From the NCBI GenBank assembly GCA_027315135.1, contig DAHUYR010000017.1, positions 1 through 41,277 of the forward strand: 41,277 nucleotides of DNA, read 5' to 3'. Source of the stretch: Microcaldota archaeon (lineage in GTDB: Archaea > Micrarchaeota > Micrarchaeia > Micrarchaeales > CABMGC01). Position numbers and translations under genes: made by a program. Under the pieces are notes generated by a model. The model was not told the DNA's origin. It searched no databases and saw only the letters and a program-made list of their open reading frames with translations. The first letter of the stretch is position 1. Each line of letters starts with the position of its first letter. Positions 7,825-16,352 of the stretch are shown one piece after another.

Positions 7825-7834
7825 CTATAAAATA
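7825..7834 (+). promoter_or_regulatory. TATA box of the nuo operon
   Basis: CTATAAAATA element 29-38 bases upstream of the nuoA ATG. The archaeal TATA-to-start distance implies a transcript beginning within a few bases of the start codon, so nuoA is probably leaderless or nearly so. No SD-like sequence precedes nuoA, in agreement. Confidence 0.55.
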
Positions 7835-7862
7835 TTAAAGCTATCATAACGATAATATTATT

Positions 7863-8216
7863 ATGTATTCAGTCTATCTCGCGCTTTTAGTATTCATGCT
7901 GTTCGCGCTGGTAGTACCATTTGTCATGATATTCAGCTCTATTATCATAAGGAACAGGAAAAAATCTAACAGGGTAAGAAATGCTTCCTTCGAGAGCGCT
8001 GAGGCAAGCGTCGGGTCAAGGATAAGCATAATGAACGAATACATGCACTATTTCTCAGTATTCGTTGCGTTTGATATACTCATAGCAATAATACTGACAT
8101 GGACATACTCTGCAAGCCTGCTATCCAGCACTACGGACATGCTGATACTGATGCTGCCCGTTGCTGGTTTCATAATGGTCGTTATCACGCTTGCCATGGC
8201 AAAGTTTACGAAGTGA
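7863..8216 (+). CDS. nuoA: NADH-quinone oxidoreductase subunit A
   Basis: 117-residue membrane subunit of complex I at the quinone-cavity end of the membrane arm. Three transmembrane helices are visible (about 5-30, 60-82 and 90-112). The loop after the first helix reads NASFESAEASVGSRISI, equivalent to the family's YECG loop but with the usual cysteine replaced by Ser/Ala. The second helix reads YFSVFVAFDILIAIILTW, keeping the acidic residue. First gene of the ten-gene nuo operon; the nuoB ATG follows after four bases. Confidence 0.85.
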   Translation: MYSVYLALLVFMLFALVVPFVMIFSSIIIRNRKKSNRVRNASFESAEASVGSRISIMNEYMHYFSVFVAFDILIAIILTWTYSASLLSSTTDMLILMLPVAGFIMVVITLAMAKFTK

Positions 8217-8220
8217 ATTG

Positions 8221-8793
8221 ATGACAGAAGAATATACTGAAGAGGAATTTAAGATTGCAAAAAAAGAGATGGACCAGCTGGTCTACGAATCTCTTAAAGA
8301 CAAGGATGTAAAGCCGAATGTGATGTTTGCAAAGACATCTGAAATATTAAGAGCTCTGAAACTCTCAAAAGGAATGATAAAATGGGCCAGGGTAAACTCC
8401 CTATGGCCGATGCAGTTCGGGCTTGCATGCTGCGCTATAGAACTCATGGGCTTCGGCTCAGCGCGGATAGATGCCGAACGTAAGGGATACCTACTTTTCA
8501 GAGGCACGCCCAGGCAGGCTGACGTGATGGTTGTAGCAGGATGGGTAACAAAATCAGCCGTTCCAGAGATAAAAAGACTCTATGAACAGATGACTGAGCC
8601 GAGATATGTGGTTGCATTCGGGGAGTGTGCAACATGCGGAGGTCCATGGTTTGAAAGCTACAACATAGTGCGTGGAATAGACCAGGTCCTCCCTGTAGAC
8701 GTATATGTTGCAGGATGCCCTCCAAAGCCAGAAAACCTTTTCGAGGCACTGATGAAACTACAAGCTAAAATAAGTGGTAAGATTGAAGATTAA
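8221..8793 (+). CDS. nuoB: NADH-quinone oxidoreductase subunit B
   Basis: 190-residue peripheral-arm subunit that carries the N2 4Fe-4S cluster, the last electron carrier before quinone. The ligand pattern is complete: tandem C70-C71 in GLACCAIEL, C136 in FGECATCGG and C166 in VAGCPPKPE. Length is typical. Starts at the ATG at 8221, four bases after nuoA; GTGA at the nuoA stop acts as ribosome binding site. Overlaps the nuoC start by 20 bp. Cytoplasmic, bound between NuoD and the membrane arm. Confidence 0.95.
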   Translation: MTEEYTEEEFKIAKKEMDQLVYESLKDKDVKPNVMFAKTSEILRALKLSKGMIKWARVNSLWPMQFGLACCAIELMGFGSARIDAERKGYLLFRGTPRQADVMVVAGWVTKSAVPEIKRLYEQMTEPRYVVAFGECATCGGPWFESYNIVRGIDQVLPVDVYVAGCPPKPENLFEALMKLQAKISGKIED

Positions 8794-9148
8794 AAGAGAA
8801 GAATTACTCCAGAAAGTAAGCGAGATGAAGACTGCAGGCTATTCGTATCTGGTAAAGATAACTGCTGTAGATTATGTGGATCATGTTACTGCGCTGTACT
8901 TCCTGAGAGACATAGACAAGCGAAAGGATGAGATACTGGAAGTAGAACTAATGCCTGCGGACTTGTGGGTCCCAACAATAATGAAGGACTATACGTCTGC
9001 AGATTGGTATGAGCGCGAGATGTCAGAGATGTTTGACATAAGTATAAAGGGAAGGAAGGCTTCACGGTTGCTTCTTGAGAAATGGGACGGGCTAAGCGGT
9101 CCGCTAAGAAAGAGCTTTGCATGGGGAGAGGATTACAAATCAATGTGA
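8774..9148 (+). CDS. nuoC: NADH-quinone oxidoreductase subunit C
   Basis: 30-kDa-type subunit, 124 residues. The core reads YLVKITAVDYVDHVTALYFLRD and then the family signature ADWYEREMSEMFDI (WYERE-x-x-D-x-F/MGI in homologues). It scaffolds NuoD in the peripheral arm. It is shorter than bacterial NuoC and is not fused to NuoD. GTG start at 8774 inside the end of nuoB; a TTG at 8783 is an alternative. Confidence 0.88.
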   Translation: MVRLKIKREELLQKVSEMKTAGYSYLVKITAVDYVDHVTALYFLRDIDKRKDEILEVELMPADLWVPTIMKDYTSADWYEREMSEMFDISIKGRKASRLLLEKWDGLSGPLRKSFAWGEDYKSM

Positions 9149-9152
9149 GTCA

Positions 9153-10247
9153 ATGTCGATAACAAGGATTAATATAGGCCCTATACATCCGAGTACACAC
9201 GGAGTGATGCGCCTTGTCGCAGATATTGACGGGGATACTATAGAACGGATAGAGCCACACATAGGATTCCTCCACAGAGGGGTGGAAAAACTTACCGAGA
9301 CAAGGATGTATATGCAGAATCCTCCATACATGGAGAAGCTTGACTATCTGGCTCCAATGTCCTACGATGAAGCTTACGTGGCAGCTGTCGAGCAGGCGAT
9401 GGGCATAGAGGTAAAGGAGCGCGCAATGTACATCCGCGTAATACTATTAGAGCTGCAGAGAATCGCCAGCCATTTATTCTTTATAGGCACTATAGGAAAT
9501 GACTTGGGACAGATGTTCACATTGTTCATGTGGGCATACATGGACAGAGATAAGGTACTCGATCTGCTGCAGGAAGCAACAGGAAGCAGGATGTTCTATG
9601 TCAACATGCGGCTGGGCGGACTTATAAGCGATCTACCACCGGATTTTGAGGAAAGAGCCCTCAACACGCTTGACTATATAGAAAAAAGGGTACGGGAATA
9701 TGAATTATTCATAGAAAAGAACCCTGTATTCAAAGAGAGGATGAAGAACATTGGCATACTTACTCCTGAGAAGGCGATTGATTTGGGGGTAACTGGCCCT
9801 GTACTGAGGGCCTCAGGAGTGCAGTATGATGTAAGGAAGAACCTTCCATATTACGTATATGACAAATTGCATTTTGAGACAAAGATACTCACCAGAGGCG
9901 ATAACTTCTCAAGATACAAGGTAAGGCTGCTGGAGATGCGTGAAAGCATACGCCTGATAAAAACGGCATTCAAGACCATGCCTACTGGCGATGCGATAGG
10001 AATGCCTGTAAAGTTAAGAAGTCCTCCAACGAAGAACAAGATATCTATAGTGAGCAGGGAGGCGCCGAAGGGGGAGGTGATGATGTATCTGGTTGCAGAT
10101 GACCAGAAACCATACAGGCTCTCTATAAGGTCTCCAAACTTCATAAATCTGACGGCGATAACGCATCTTGCAAAGGGTCTAAGAATGGCAGACCTGTTCG
10201 CGACTCTAGGGACTTTGGATTTGGTGATGGGTTGTGTTGATAGATAA
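9153..10247 (+). CDS. nuoD: NADH-quinone oxidoreductase subunit D
   Basis: 49-kDa-type subunit (364 residues) forming the quinone pocket with NuoB. It has INIGPIHPSTHG at the N-terminus (HP-x-x-HG quinone histidine loop), HIGFLHRGVEKL, LQRIASHLFFIG and the canonical C-terminus GTLDLVMGCVDR. It lacks the extra N-terminal extension of some bacterial proteins. The ATG at 9153 was chosen because homologues begin here; it follows the nuoC stop by four bases. Its stop overlaps the proposed nuoH start by 11 bp. Confidence 0.95.
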   Translation: MSITRINIGPIHPSTHGVMRLVADIDGDTIERIEPHIGFLHRGVEKLTETRMYMQNPPYMEKLDYLAPMSYDEAYVAAVEQAMGIEVKERAMYIRVILLELQRIASHLFFIGTIGNDLGQMFTLFMWAYMDRDKVLDLLQEATGSRMFYVNMRLGGLISDLPPDFEERALNTLDYIEKRVREYELFIEKNPVFKERMKNIGILTPEKAIDLGVTGPVLRASGVQYDVRKNLPYYVYDKLHFETKILTRGDNFSRYKVRLLEMRESIRLIKTAFKTMPTGDAIGMPVKLRSPPTKNKISIVSREAPKGEVMMYLVADDQKPYRLSIRSPNFINLTAITHLAKGLRMADLFATLGTLDLVMGCVDR

Positions 10248-11241
10248 CATAATACAATTATTCAATGGCATGCTGCAATCAGGCAATATACTATACAACG
10301 TAGTGGCTCTGCTAATCTATGCTATACTTATCTTCTTCATGCTTGCGGTTTTCGGATAGATGTTCGGATGGATAGAAAGAAAGATAATTGCAAAAGCGCA
10401 GTACAGACACGGGCCAACCTATGTCGGAAAGTACGGAATATTGCAGAACTTTGCGGATCTGGTGAAGCTTTTTTCAAAAGCAAGCCTTGACCTAGACAAT
10501 GCTGATTCTATACTATATGGGACTGCACTTCCAATACTGATATCCATCACTATATTTACTGTTCTGCTGTTGCCAATATTTCCAAGCCTACAGGCTACTA
10601 ATATCGGTTTTGGTCTCCTACTCGTCTTTGTAGTGATCGCATTTATGCCGATAATGATATTCCTTTCTGGTTTTGCAAGCGGCAACAAGTTTGCAGACAT
10701 CTCCGCTCAAAGGTCCATACTGATGCTGCTCAGCTACGAAATACCATTGATGCTTGTCATAGCTGCCATAGGCCTTATATCAAAAGGATACAATCTGCAG
10801 AACATAATCGCAATGCAGTCAAACGCGTATTACATAGTGCTAATGCCAATCGGCTTCTTCATATTCTTCATAGCGATGCTCGCGGAGATAGAAAGGCCTC
10901 CATTTGACCTTATGGAAGCAGACTCAGAGCTAATAGCAGGATGGATAACTGACATGAGCCCGGCATACTATGCGCTTGTGCTCTTCCTGGATTACTCAAA
11001 GGTATTCATGTCAAGCTTGCTGATATCTATACTGTTCTTGGGAGGATGGCTGGGACCGGCGCCAATACCAGGAGTGGTATGGCTCATAATAAAGGCAATA
11101 ATAATAGCAGTAATAGCTGTGATAATAAGGGCCACAACCTTCCGTATGAGGATAGACAGGATCCTGCGCATGGGGTGGCTTATCCTGATACCTCTTTCAT
11201 TAATAAATCTTATAATAACATATATACTGTTTGTTGGTTGA
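10237..11241 (+). CDS. nuoH: NADH-quinone oxidoreductase subunit H, interrupted by an in-frame TAG
   Basis: Membrane subunit that links the quinone chamber to the proton channels. The homologous reading frame starts at TTG 10237, preceded by GGTGATG, and encodes a first helix (VVALLIYAILIFFMLAVFG). It then meets TAG at 10357-10359, and resumes at the very next codon with MFGWIERKIIAKAQYRHGP, the universally conserved ERR/QxRxGP segment. The remaining 293 residues are intact, with AEIERPPFDLMEADSEL as the quinone-site loop. If translation restarts at the ATG at 10360 the product lacks helix 1, which all NuoH proteins have. Possible explanations are a sequencing error (TGG to TAG), readthrough, reinitiation or a genuine split. 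Confidence 0.9.
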
Positions 11242-11246
11242 TTTGA

Positions 11247-11609
11247 ATGATATGGCCTATACTAAAGACGATGAAGACGACTATAGGCTCAAAAAGATTC
11301 ACTGTTAACTTTCCGGAAGAGCGGGAGTCAATGCCTGACAATTACAGGGGAATGCTCAGGCTTGATATGAACACATGCATAAGCTGCTCTGCCTGTGCGA
11401 TAATCTGCCCGAACAAGACGATAACCATGGTGGATGTAGTCACCGCGAAGGGCGTAAAGAAGATGCCGCAGATAGGGATAGAGAGATGCCTGTTCTGTGC
11501 GCTTTGCGAGGAGGTATGCCCTCCAAAATGCCTGACCCTGACGAAAAATTATGACTATGAAGTATACGATAAGAGGGAGTTGCTGAAGAACCCGGCAGAC
11601 CTTGAATAA
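11247..11609 (+). CDS. nuoI: NADH-quinone oxidoreductase subunit I
   Basis: 120-residue ferredoxin-like subunit that carries clusters N6a and N6b. The two motifs are CISCSACAIICP (C44, C47, C50, C54) and CLFCALCEEVCP (C81, C84, C87, C91). The short N-terminus has no long membrane-surface extension. With no NuoEFG in the operon, this subunit is the likely entry point for electrons from a soluble donor such as ferredoxin; that role is an inference from other truncated complex I and Fpo systems. Five bases after nuoH. Confidence 0.95.
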   Translation: MIWPILKTMKTTIGSKRFTVNFPEERESMPDNYRGMLRLDMNTCISCSACAIICPNKTITMVDVVTAKGVKKMPQIGIERCLFCALCEEVCPPKCLTLTKNYDYEVYDKRELLKNPADLE

Positions 11610-11618
11610 AGTGTAACT

Positions 11619-12095
11619 ATGATGGAAATAGACATACTGTATGTGCTGATAAGCGTGCTTGCTATCCTCTCTGCACTTCTTGTATTCATGTTCAAACACC
11701 TGCTGCATGCTGCTCTTGCGCTTACGGTAACATTTCTGGCAAGTGCATTCATCTTCTCGGCGATAGGGCAGAGCTTCATAGGTCTTCTGCAGATCCTGAT
11801 ATTTGTCGGTGGTCTATCTGCATACCTGATAGCAGCAGTTGCAACAGAGACAAAGCTAAAGAACATGCTGAAGCCGGCCAAATTCTTTGCAGCTACGGCT
11901 GCCCTTTCAATAGCTTTTACTGCAATCGCATTCTCTATTCCGCAGAGTGCCTACCTTCCTTCGACCTTCCAGCAGTCAGCATCAGCGACGTTCTCCCAAT
12001 ACTACGCGATATTGTTTATAATAACACTGATGCTTTTCTCAACTGCGATAGGCGGAGTGCTGATAATAAAGAAATTCAAGAGGCTGGTGGTTTAA
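11619..12095 (+). CDS. nuoJ: NADH-quinone oxidoreductase subunit J
   Basis: 158-residue membrane subunit with five predicted helices. SFIGLLQILIFVGGLSAYLI corresponds to the conserved helix with the pi-bulge in family members, and ALFIITLML-like C-terminal helices follow. Start is the first of two consecutive ATG codons (11619 and 11622), nine bases after nuoI. The stop overlaps nuoK by one base (TAATG). Confidence 0.85.
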   Translation: MMEIDILYVLISVLAILSALLVFMFKHLLHAALALTVTFLASAFIFSAIGQSFIGLLQILIFVGGLSAYLIAAVATETKLKNMLKPAKFFAATAALSIAFTAIAFSIPQSAYLPSTFQQSASATFSQYYAILFIITLMLFSTAIGGVLIIKKFKRLVV

Positions 12096-12397
12096 TGTTC
12101 CCTTACCTTATAGAGCTAGCATTCATACTGTTCGCGATAGGGCTCGCAGGGATAGCATCAGACAGGCATTTTGTCGCTCTTCTTCTTGCAGTAGAACTAA
12201 TAATGGTTGCAAGCATAATCGCACTGGTCTCGTTTTTCACATCAAGCACCTCTGCATCGGCAAGTCCGGTAATTATGTTATTATCGATATGGGCAGTAGC
12301 TGCAACAGAGATAATAGTGCTCATAACATTCTATATTTACATGAAATACAATGGAATAAGCTTCGATATAACAACTCTATCGAAGATGAAGTGGTAA
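12095..12397 (+). CDS. nuoK: NADH-quinone oxidoreductase subunit K
   Basis: 100-residue three-helix subunit. The two conserved membrane glutamates of the proton path are present, in LLAVELIMVA (residue about 33) and AVAATEIIVLI (about 70). The start codon overlaps the nuoJ stop, implying translational coupling; nuoL follows after one base. Confidence 0.9.
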   Translation: MFPYLIELAFILFAIGLAGIASDRHFVALLLAVELIMVASIIALVSFFTSSTSASASPVIMLLSIWAVAATEIIVLITFYIYMKYNGISFDITTLSKMKW

Positions 12398-12398
12398 T

Positions 12399-14174
12399 AT
12401 GCAGCCGTTATATCTTCTATTGCCATTGGCCGTTTCAATAATTATTATAGCTCTGCTCAAGAACAGGAAATTTCCCGGCATTATTGCGGTGCTTGGCAGC
12501 TTAGTCTCCCTTGCGATGATGCCTTTTGTCGCTTACGGTACCAAGTCACTGCCTTGGTTCACCGTCGGTACCCTATCATTAACCATAACAACTCTGATAA
12601 CTCCGATAAGCTATATGCTCCTTGCAGTAATACTTTTTGTATCTCCACTTGTATTCGCATATGCGACATGGTATATGGATAATCCAAGCGAACAGCGCAG
12701 GTTCTACATAGAGATGCTTGCATTCGAGTCTGCAATGCTAACATTTGCATTCAGCGGGAGCTTCATAACGTTTGCCATTGCATGGGGATTCCTAAGCCTT
12801 ACAAGCTATCTGCTAATAGGTTTCTGGAACACTAAACACGGTCCAATAGTGGCTTCGAGGAAGGCCTTGACAATGGTGCTTATAGGTGACATTGCAATAC
12901 TAGCAGCGATAGGGGTGATGGGGAGCACCTTCGGCACACTGGATTTCGCCACCATAATAAACGGTCTGTCATCAGCACCCAGAGGAGCAGTACTACTCAG
13001 TGCAGTCCTCATTGCCATAGCTGTATTCACCAAATCAGCCCAGTTCCCATTCCATGAATGGCTGATAGACGCAATGGAAGGACCTACTCCTGTATCAGCA
13101 TATCTACACTCGACAACCATGGTAAAGGCAGGAGTATTCTCGATTCTTGTACTGCTTCCACTGTTTCAATATACTGGGCTAACCTATGTGATATTAATTA
13201 TAGGTATACTTACCGCAGCGATTGCTACACTGAACGCGATGCGGGAATTCCATATAAAGAAGATAATCGCATATTCTACGATACAGGAACTTTCCCTAAT
13301 GATGGTTGCAATAGCTGCCGGAGCGGTGACTGCAGGCATATACTTCTTCTTCGTTCAGAGCTTCTACAAGGCTCTGCTGTTCTTCAGTTCAGGGTCTGCG
13401 ATGAAGGCTACTGGCGAGGAAGACATAAGAAAGGCAAACGGCCTGCACTCAAACAAACTGCTCTTCTATTCTACATTGTTCGGAGTGCTATCCCTTGCAG
13501 GCTTCATACCATTTTCAGGGTTCTTCTCGAGCATGGGGATAAGTTCATCCTTGACTGGAAATCTGCCAGTATATATCATATTGTCGGCGATAAGCTTCGG
13601 TACGAGCTTTTACATTATGAGATGGTTCCTATACATCGCAATGCCAACGACCAGTGATGAAGCAAAGATTGCATATAAAACGCAACCAAAGCGCATGATG
13701 GTTCCAATAGCAATACTTGCCATCGCGACACTTGCAGCATCCTTGCTGTTCACAAGATTCCAATCGCTGATGACAAATGGCCCATATTATACTTATGCAG
13801 TTTCAGGGATCCCGCTAAGCTTCAGCATAACTGATGCAGTATCATTCATACTCCTGATAAGCATAGCTGCAATATCTGCTTACCTGATTTATGTAAAGAA
13901 AAGAGTGGTAACCTCTTCAAAACTATCTGGTTTCGGATATACTGCTCCGGCGATGAATTCTTTCTATATGCATTTCTCATATTTCACTATGGACATAGCA
14001 GAAGGAGTCGCAGTATTTGACACATTCCTCAGTGACTTCTTCGACGGCATCGGCAGATTTGTCATAAGATCCGGCTACTTAATAAGAAGAACATCCACAG
14101 GACAGATAAACTACTATGCTGCAATATTTGTTGTTGCATTGGTGGTTCTTGCTGCATATGCATACTTGATGTGA
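12399..14174 (+). CDS. nuoL: NADH-quinone oxidoreductase subunit L
   Basis: 591-residue antiporter-like subunit at the distal end of the membrane arm. It has about 16 hydrophobic segments. The signature FHEWLIDAMEGPTPVSAYLH with the following TTMVKAG is diagnostic of NuoL rather than NuoM or NuoN, and FTKSAQFPF carries the channel lysine. The C-terminal region (FDGIGRFVIRSGYLIRR) matches the long lateral helix plus final anchor, so the brace along the membrane arm appears to be present even though nuoM is missing from the operon. Six bases before nuoN. Confidence 0.93.
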   Translation: MQPLYLLLPLAVSIIIIALLKNRKFPGIIAVLGSLVSLAMMPFVAYGTKSLPWFTVGTLSLTITTLITPISYMLLAVILFVSPLVFAYATWYMDNPSEQRRFYIEMLAFESAMLTFAFSGSFITFAIAWGFLSLTSYLLIGFWNTKHGPIVASRKALTMVLIGDIAILAAIGVMGSTFGTLDFATIINGLSSAPRGAVLLSAVLIAIAVFTKSAQFPFHEWLIDAMEGPTPVSAYLHSTTMVKAGVFSILVLLPLFQYTGLTYVILIIGILTAAIATLNAMREFHIKKIIAYSTIQELSLMMVAIAAGAVTAGIYFFFVQSFYKALLFFSSGSAMKATGEEDIRKANGLHSNKLLFYSTLFGVLSLAGFIPFSGFFSSMGISSSLTGNLPVYIILSAISFGTSFYIMRWFLYIAMPTTSDEAKIAYKTQPKRMMVPIAILAIATLAASLLFTRFQSLMTNGPYYTYAVSGIPLSFSITDAVSFILLISIAAISAYLIYVKKRVVTSSKLSGFGYTAPAMNSFYMHFSYFTMDIAEGVAVFDTFLSDFFDGIGRFVIRSGYLIRRTSTGQINYYAAIFVVALVVLAAYAYLM

Positions 14175-14180
14175 ATAACC

Positions 14181-15563
14181 ATGCAATACTACCAACTAAT
14201 CTCTTTCCTGCTTCCCGTAATCCTTGTAGTTGGAAATATGTTCCTGCGACTGCTAAACAACAAAAAGACACAGCTCCTGTTCAACATAATCCTGCTTGCC
14301 ACGACTGCGGCATATGCGATATTTGGCGCAATAACCGGATATAACTTTGCAGTGCTAAACACTTACCTTATAAATCCATATTCGCTCTTCTTTACAATCC
14401 TGTTCGCAATAGGCATGATGCTTGTGAATGCACTTGCATTCACTTATTCTGAAGATTACTGCGATTTTGCCCTGATAAGCAGCTTCGCATTTTTGGGAAT
14501 GCTGCTCGTAGCAGCTTCAACCTCTATAATAACGATATTTCTAGGGCTTGAACTTGCAAGCATACCATCAGTCTTCATAATAATGCTATCAAAGAAAGGA
14601 AGCATAGAGTCGGCTGCAAAATTCTTCATAATGGCGTCAATATCAATAGCTGTTTTCTCATTTGCGGCTGTTCTGCTGTATGGAAGCACAGGCAGCTTTG
14701 CCCTGACAAATTACTCCTCGTCAACGCTGGTGACATTTGCGGCCGTATTGTTCATAGCATCGCTGGGCATGGACGCATCGATATTCCCATTCAACGTGCT
14801 TATACCTGACGTGTACCAAGGAGCATCTGCTTATGCCACATCTATGCTCGGAGGGATAAACAAAAAAATGGGCTTTGCAGCTCTGATACAGATTATGATA
14901 CTTGTATTCATAACAAATTCTCAGGCATTCTTGCTACTTATCGTACTTGCAGTGCTTACAATGTTCTACGGTAACATAACTGCGATACTGCAAAAGGATA
15001 TGAAACGCATGCTTGCATATTCATCAATCTCCCAGGCAGGATACATACTCATAGGGATAGTGGTTTCAACATCAGCAGGAATCGCTGCAAGCTTGTTCCA
15101 GATATTTGCTCACATGTTCATGTTTATAGGCACACTGGCAATAATTGCATGGCTGGAGAGGATGCACAGGTACAAGATAGATGATATTATAGGGTTGCAT
15201 GAGGATAACAAGTTTGCGGCGTTTGCGCTGAGCCTGATGCTTCTATCTATGATAGGCCTTCCGTTCACCACCGGCTTCGTAGGTAAGTTCCTAATATTCC
15301 TAAGCGCCGTCAGCGCAGGAATGGCATGGCTGGCGATAATAGGCATAATAAACAGCGTGATATCAGTTTTCTATTATGCAAAGGTGATAATAGCTGCTTA
15401 TACGTCTAAAGCTGTGCCGAAGAAAGCAAGCATGGACAGGTATACTACGGCAGTGATAGTAGTATGCATTGCAGCTACTCTGCTTTTTGGGATATACCCA
15501 CAACCGATAATAACAATTGCCAACAATGCAGCAGCGTACCTACTGTCTGTACCCAAAATCTAA
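14181..15563 (+). CDS. nuoN: NADH-quinone oxidoreductase subunit N
   Basis: 460-residue antiporter-like subunit, last gene of the operon. It is assigned to NuoN and not NuoM from FLGLELASIPSVFIIML with SIESAAKFFIMAS, from LIPDVYQGASAYATS (the PDVYxGA motif of NuoN), and from KDMKRMLAYSSISQAGYILIG. About 14 membrane helices. The proton-channel glutamate (GLELAS) and lysine (NKKMGFA) are kept. No nuoM lies between nuoL and nuoN, where it stands in most organisms. Confidence 0.92.
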   Translation: MQYYQLISFLLPVILVVGNMFLRLLNNKKTQLLFNIILLATTAAYAIFGAITGYNFAVLNTYLINPYSLFFTILFAIGMMLVNALAFTYSEDYCDFALISSFAFLGMLLVAASTSIITIFLGLELASIPSVFIIMLSKKGSIESAAKFFIMASISIAVFSFAAVLLYGSTGSFALTNYSSSTLVTFAAVLFIASLGMDASIFPFNVLIPDVYQGASAYATSMLGGINKKMGFAALIQIMILVFITNSQAFLLLIVLAVLTMFYGNITAILQKDMKRMLAYSSISQAGYILIGIVVSTSAGIAASLFQIFAHMFMFIGTLAIIAWLERMHRYKIDDIIGLHEDNKFAAFALSLMLLSMIGLPFTTGFVGKFLIFLSAVSAGMAWLAIIGIINSVISVFYYAKVIIAAYTSKAVPKKASMDRYTTAVIVVCIAATLLFGIYPQPIITIANNAAAYLLSVPKI

Positions 15564-15593
15564 TTTAAAGTTGAGGCTCGGACGTAGTCCCTG

Positions 15594-15866
15594 TTATTTA
15601 CACTCTGCGAATTGCTGCACCGTCTTCTTTCCCATAAAAATAATAGGTAGTTCACCTCCGATGAGGTTGGGGAATGCGTTTGGTATTCAATCCTGGAATA
15701 TAAATGGCGTCGAGGTTCGTTGCCATACTGGAATAACCTCCCTCGTGTTCGGGAGCAGGTTCTTGCACTCAATCTTGAGTCCCTCAACCATGATATAATC
15801 ATATTCTGCTGGATCGCAATACTGGTAATTATGCTCATTCTTATGAAGTACGATCTCGGCTCCTAG
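15594..15866 (-). pseudogene. Decayed ORF of unknown family
   Basis: One frame on the minus strand reads like real protein for 91 codons (QYCDPAEYDYIMVEGLKIE, then PNTREVIPVWQ, then GGELPIIFMGKKTVQQF). It has no start codon at its head, since a stop directly precedes it, and it is interrupted by TGA at 15687-15689. Amino acid composition is normal and unlike a random shadow. I do not recognise the family. It is best read as the remnant of a gene between the nuo operon and the wHTH gene. The rest of 15564-15911 shows nothing else. Confidence 0.35.
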
Positions 15867-15911
15867 TCACAAGTAAGGATAAGTAGATAGAAATGCCTAA
15901 GCAGCGATATA

Positions 15912-16199
15912 TCATTTGGTCTTTGAGGTTGCTAGAGCTTCCTCAAGTTGCTTTGCGTGCTCTATTACTTTTCTGCCCTTTTCCGTGGTCCTATAAGCTA
16001 TTACTCTCCTTCCGCTCTTGGATTTGGTTATTACCTCCTCAAGGGTCTTTGCGGCCAGCAGCTCGGAGATCCTCTTTGAGACAGTGGCAGAGCTGAGGTG
16101 CCTGTTCTTTATAGTTATCTTTGTGAAGTCGTTGAAAGATTTTGGACCATGGCCGTCAGCAAGCTGCAGCAGCTCCAAGATTCCTCTTATTATTACCAT
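15912..16199 (-). CDS. Winged-helix transcriptional regulator (MarR/HxlR/PadR-like)
   Basis: 95-residue single-domain wHTH. The helix-turn-helix is NRHLSSATVSKRISELLAA and the wing is EEVITKSKSGRRVIAYRTTEKG, followed by a C-terminal helix for dimerisation. The ATG at 16199 was chosen; a GTG at 16214 would extend it by five residues and sits too close to the GGAG sequence. Divergent from the VOC-family gene across a region with a 21-bp palindrome, so it likely regulates itself and that neighbour. The ligand is unknown. Confidence 0.82.
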   Translation of the reverse strand: MVIIRGILELLQLADGHGPKSFNDFTKITIKNRHLSSATVSKRISELLAAKTLEEVITKSKSGRRVIAYRTTEKGRKVIEHAKQLEEALATSKTK

Positions 16200-16265
16200 A
16201 TTAGTCGCCGGCACTCCTTTACAGACTATTAGTTAAACACCGAAGTATATAACACTTTGTATCAA

Positions 16266-16286
16266 ATACTTTAGATTCTAAAGTAT
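16266..16286. promoter_or_regulatory. Palindromic operator between wHTH and VOC genes
   Basis: Perfect inverted repeat ATACTTTAG - ATT - CTAAAGTAT (9-bp arms). It lies about 20 bases upstream of the TATA box of the VOC gene and in the leader or promoter of the wHTH gene. A related half-site (GTATCAAATACTT) overlaps it on the left. It is the natural candidate binding site for the wHTH protein. Confidence 0.6.
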
Positions 16287-16304
16287 AATATAAAATAGCA
16301 AAGT

Positions 16305-16312
16305 TTTATATA
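16305..16312 (+). promoter_or_regulatory. TATA box of the VOC gene
   Basis: TTTATATA, 41 bases before the ATG at 16353. Between them AGGGGT at 16341-16346 gives a ribosome binding site at good spacing. Together they predict a short leadered transcript. Confidence 0.5.
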
Positions 16313-16352
16313 CCAGAGTAAAGAAGTATATATTATCTTAAGGGGTAATAAT

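Noticed and set aside
10357-10359. Pyrrolysine or general TAG recoding
   Set aside because: ftsZ, pelA, gnd, eS26 and the RpiB-like gene all end in TAG at family-typical C-termini, so a genome-wide reassignment is unlikely; only the nuoH case needs explanation.
14181-15563. Reading this subunit as NuoM
   Set aside because: The PDVYQGA motif and SIESAAKFF segment are NuoN-type, and NuoM's HTWLPDAH-like motif is missing.
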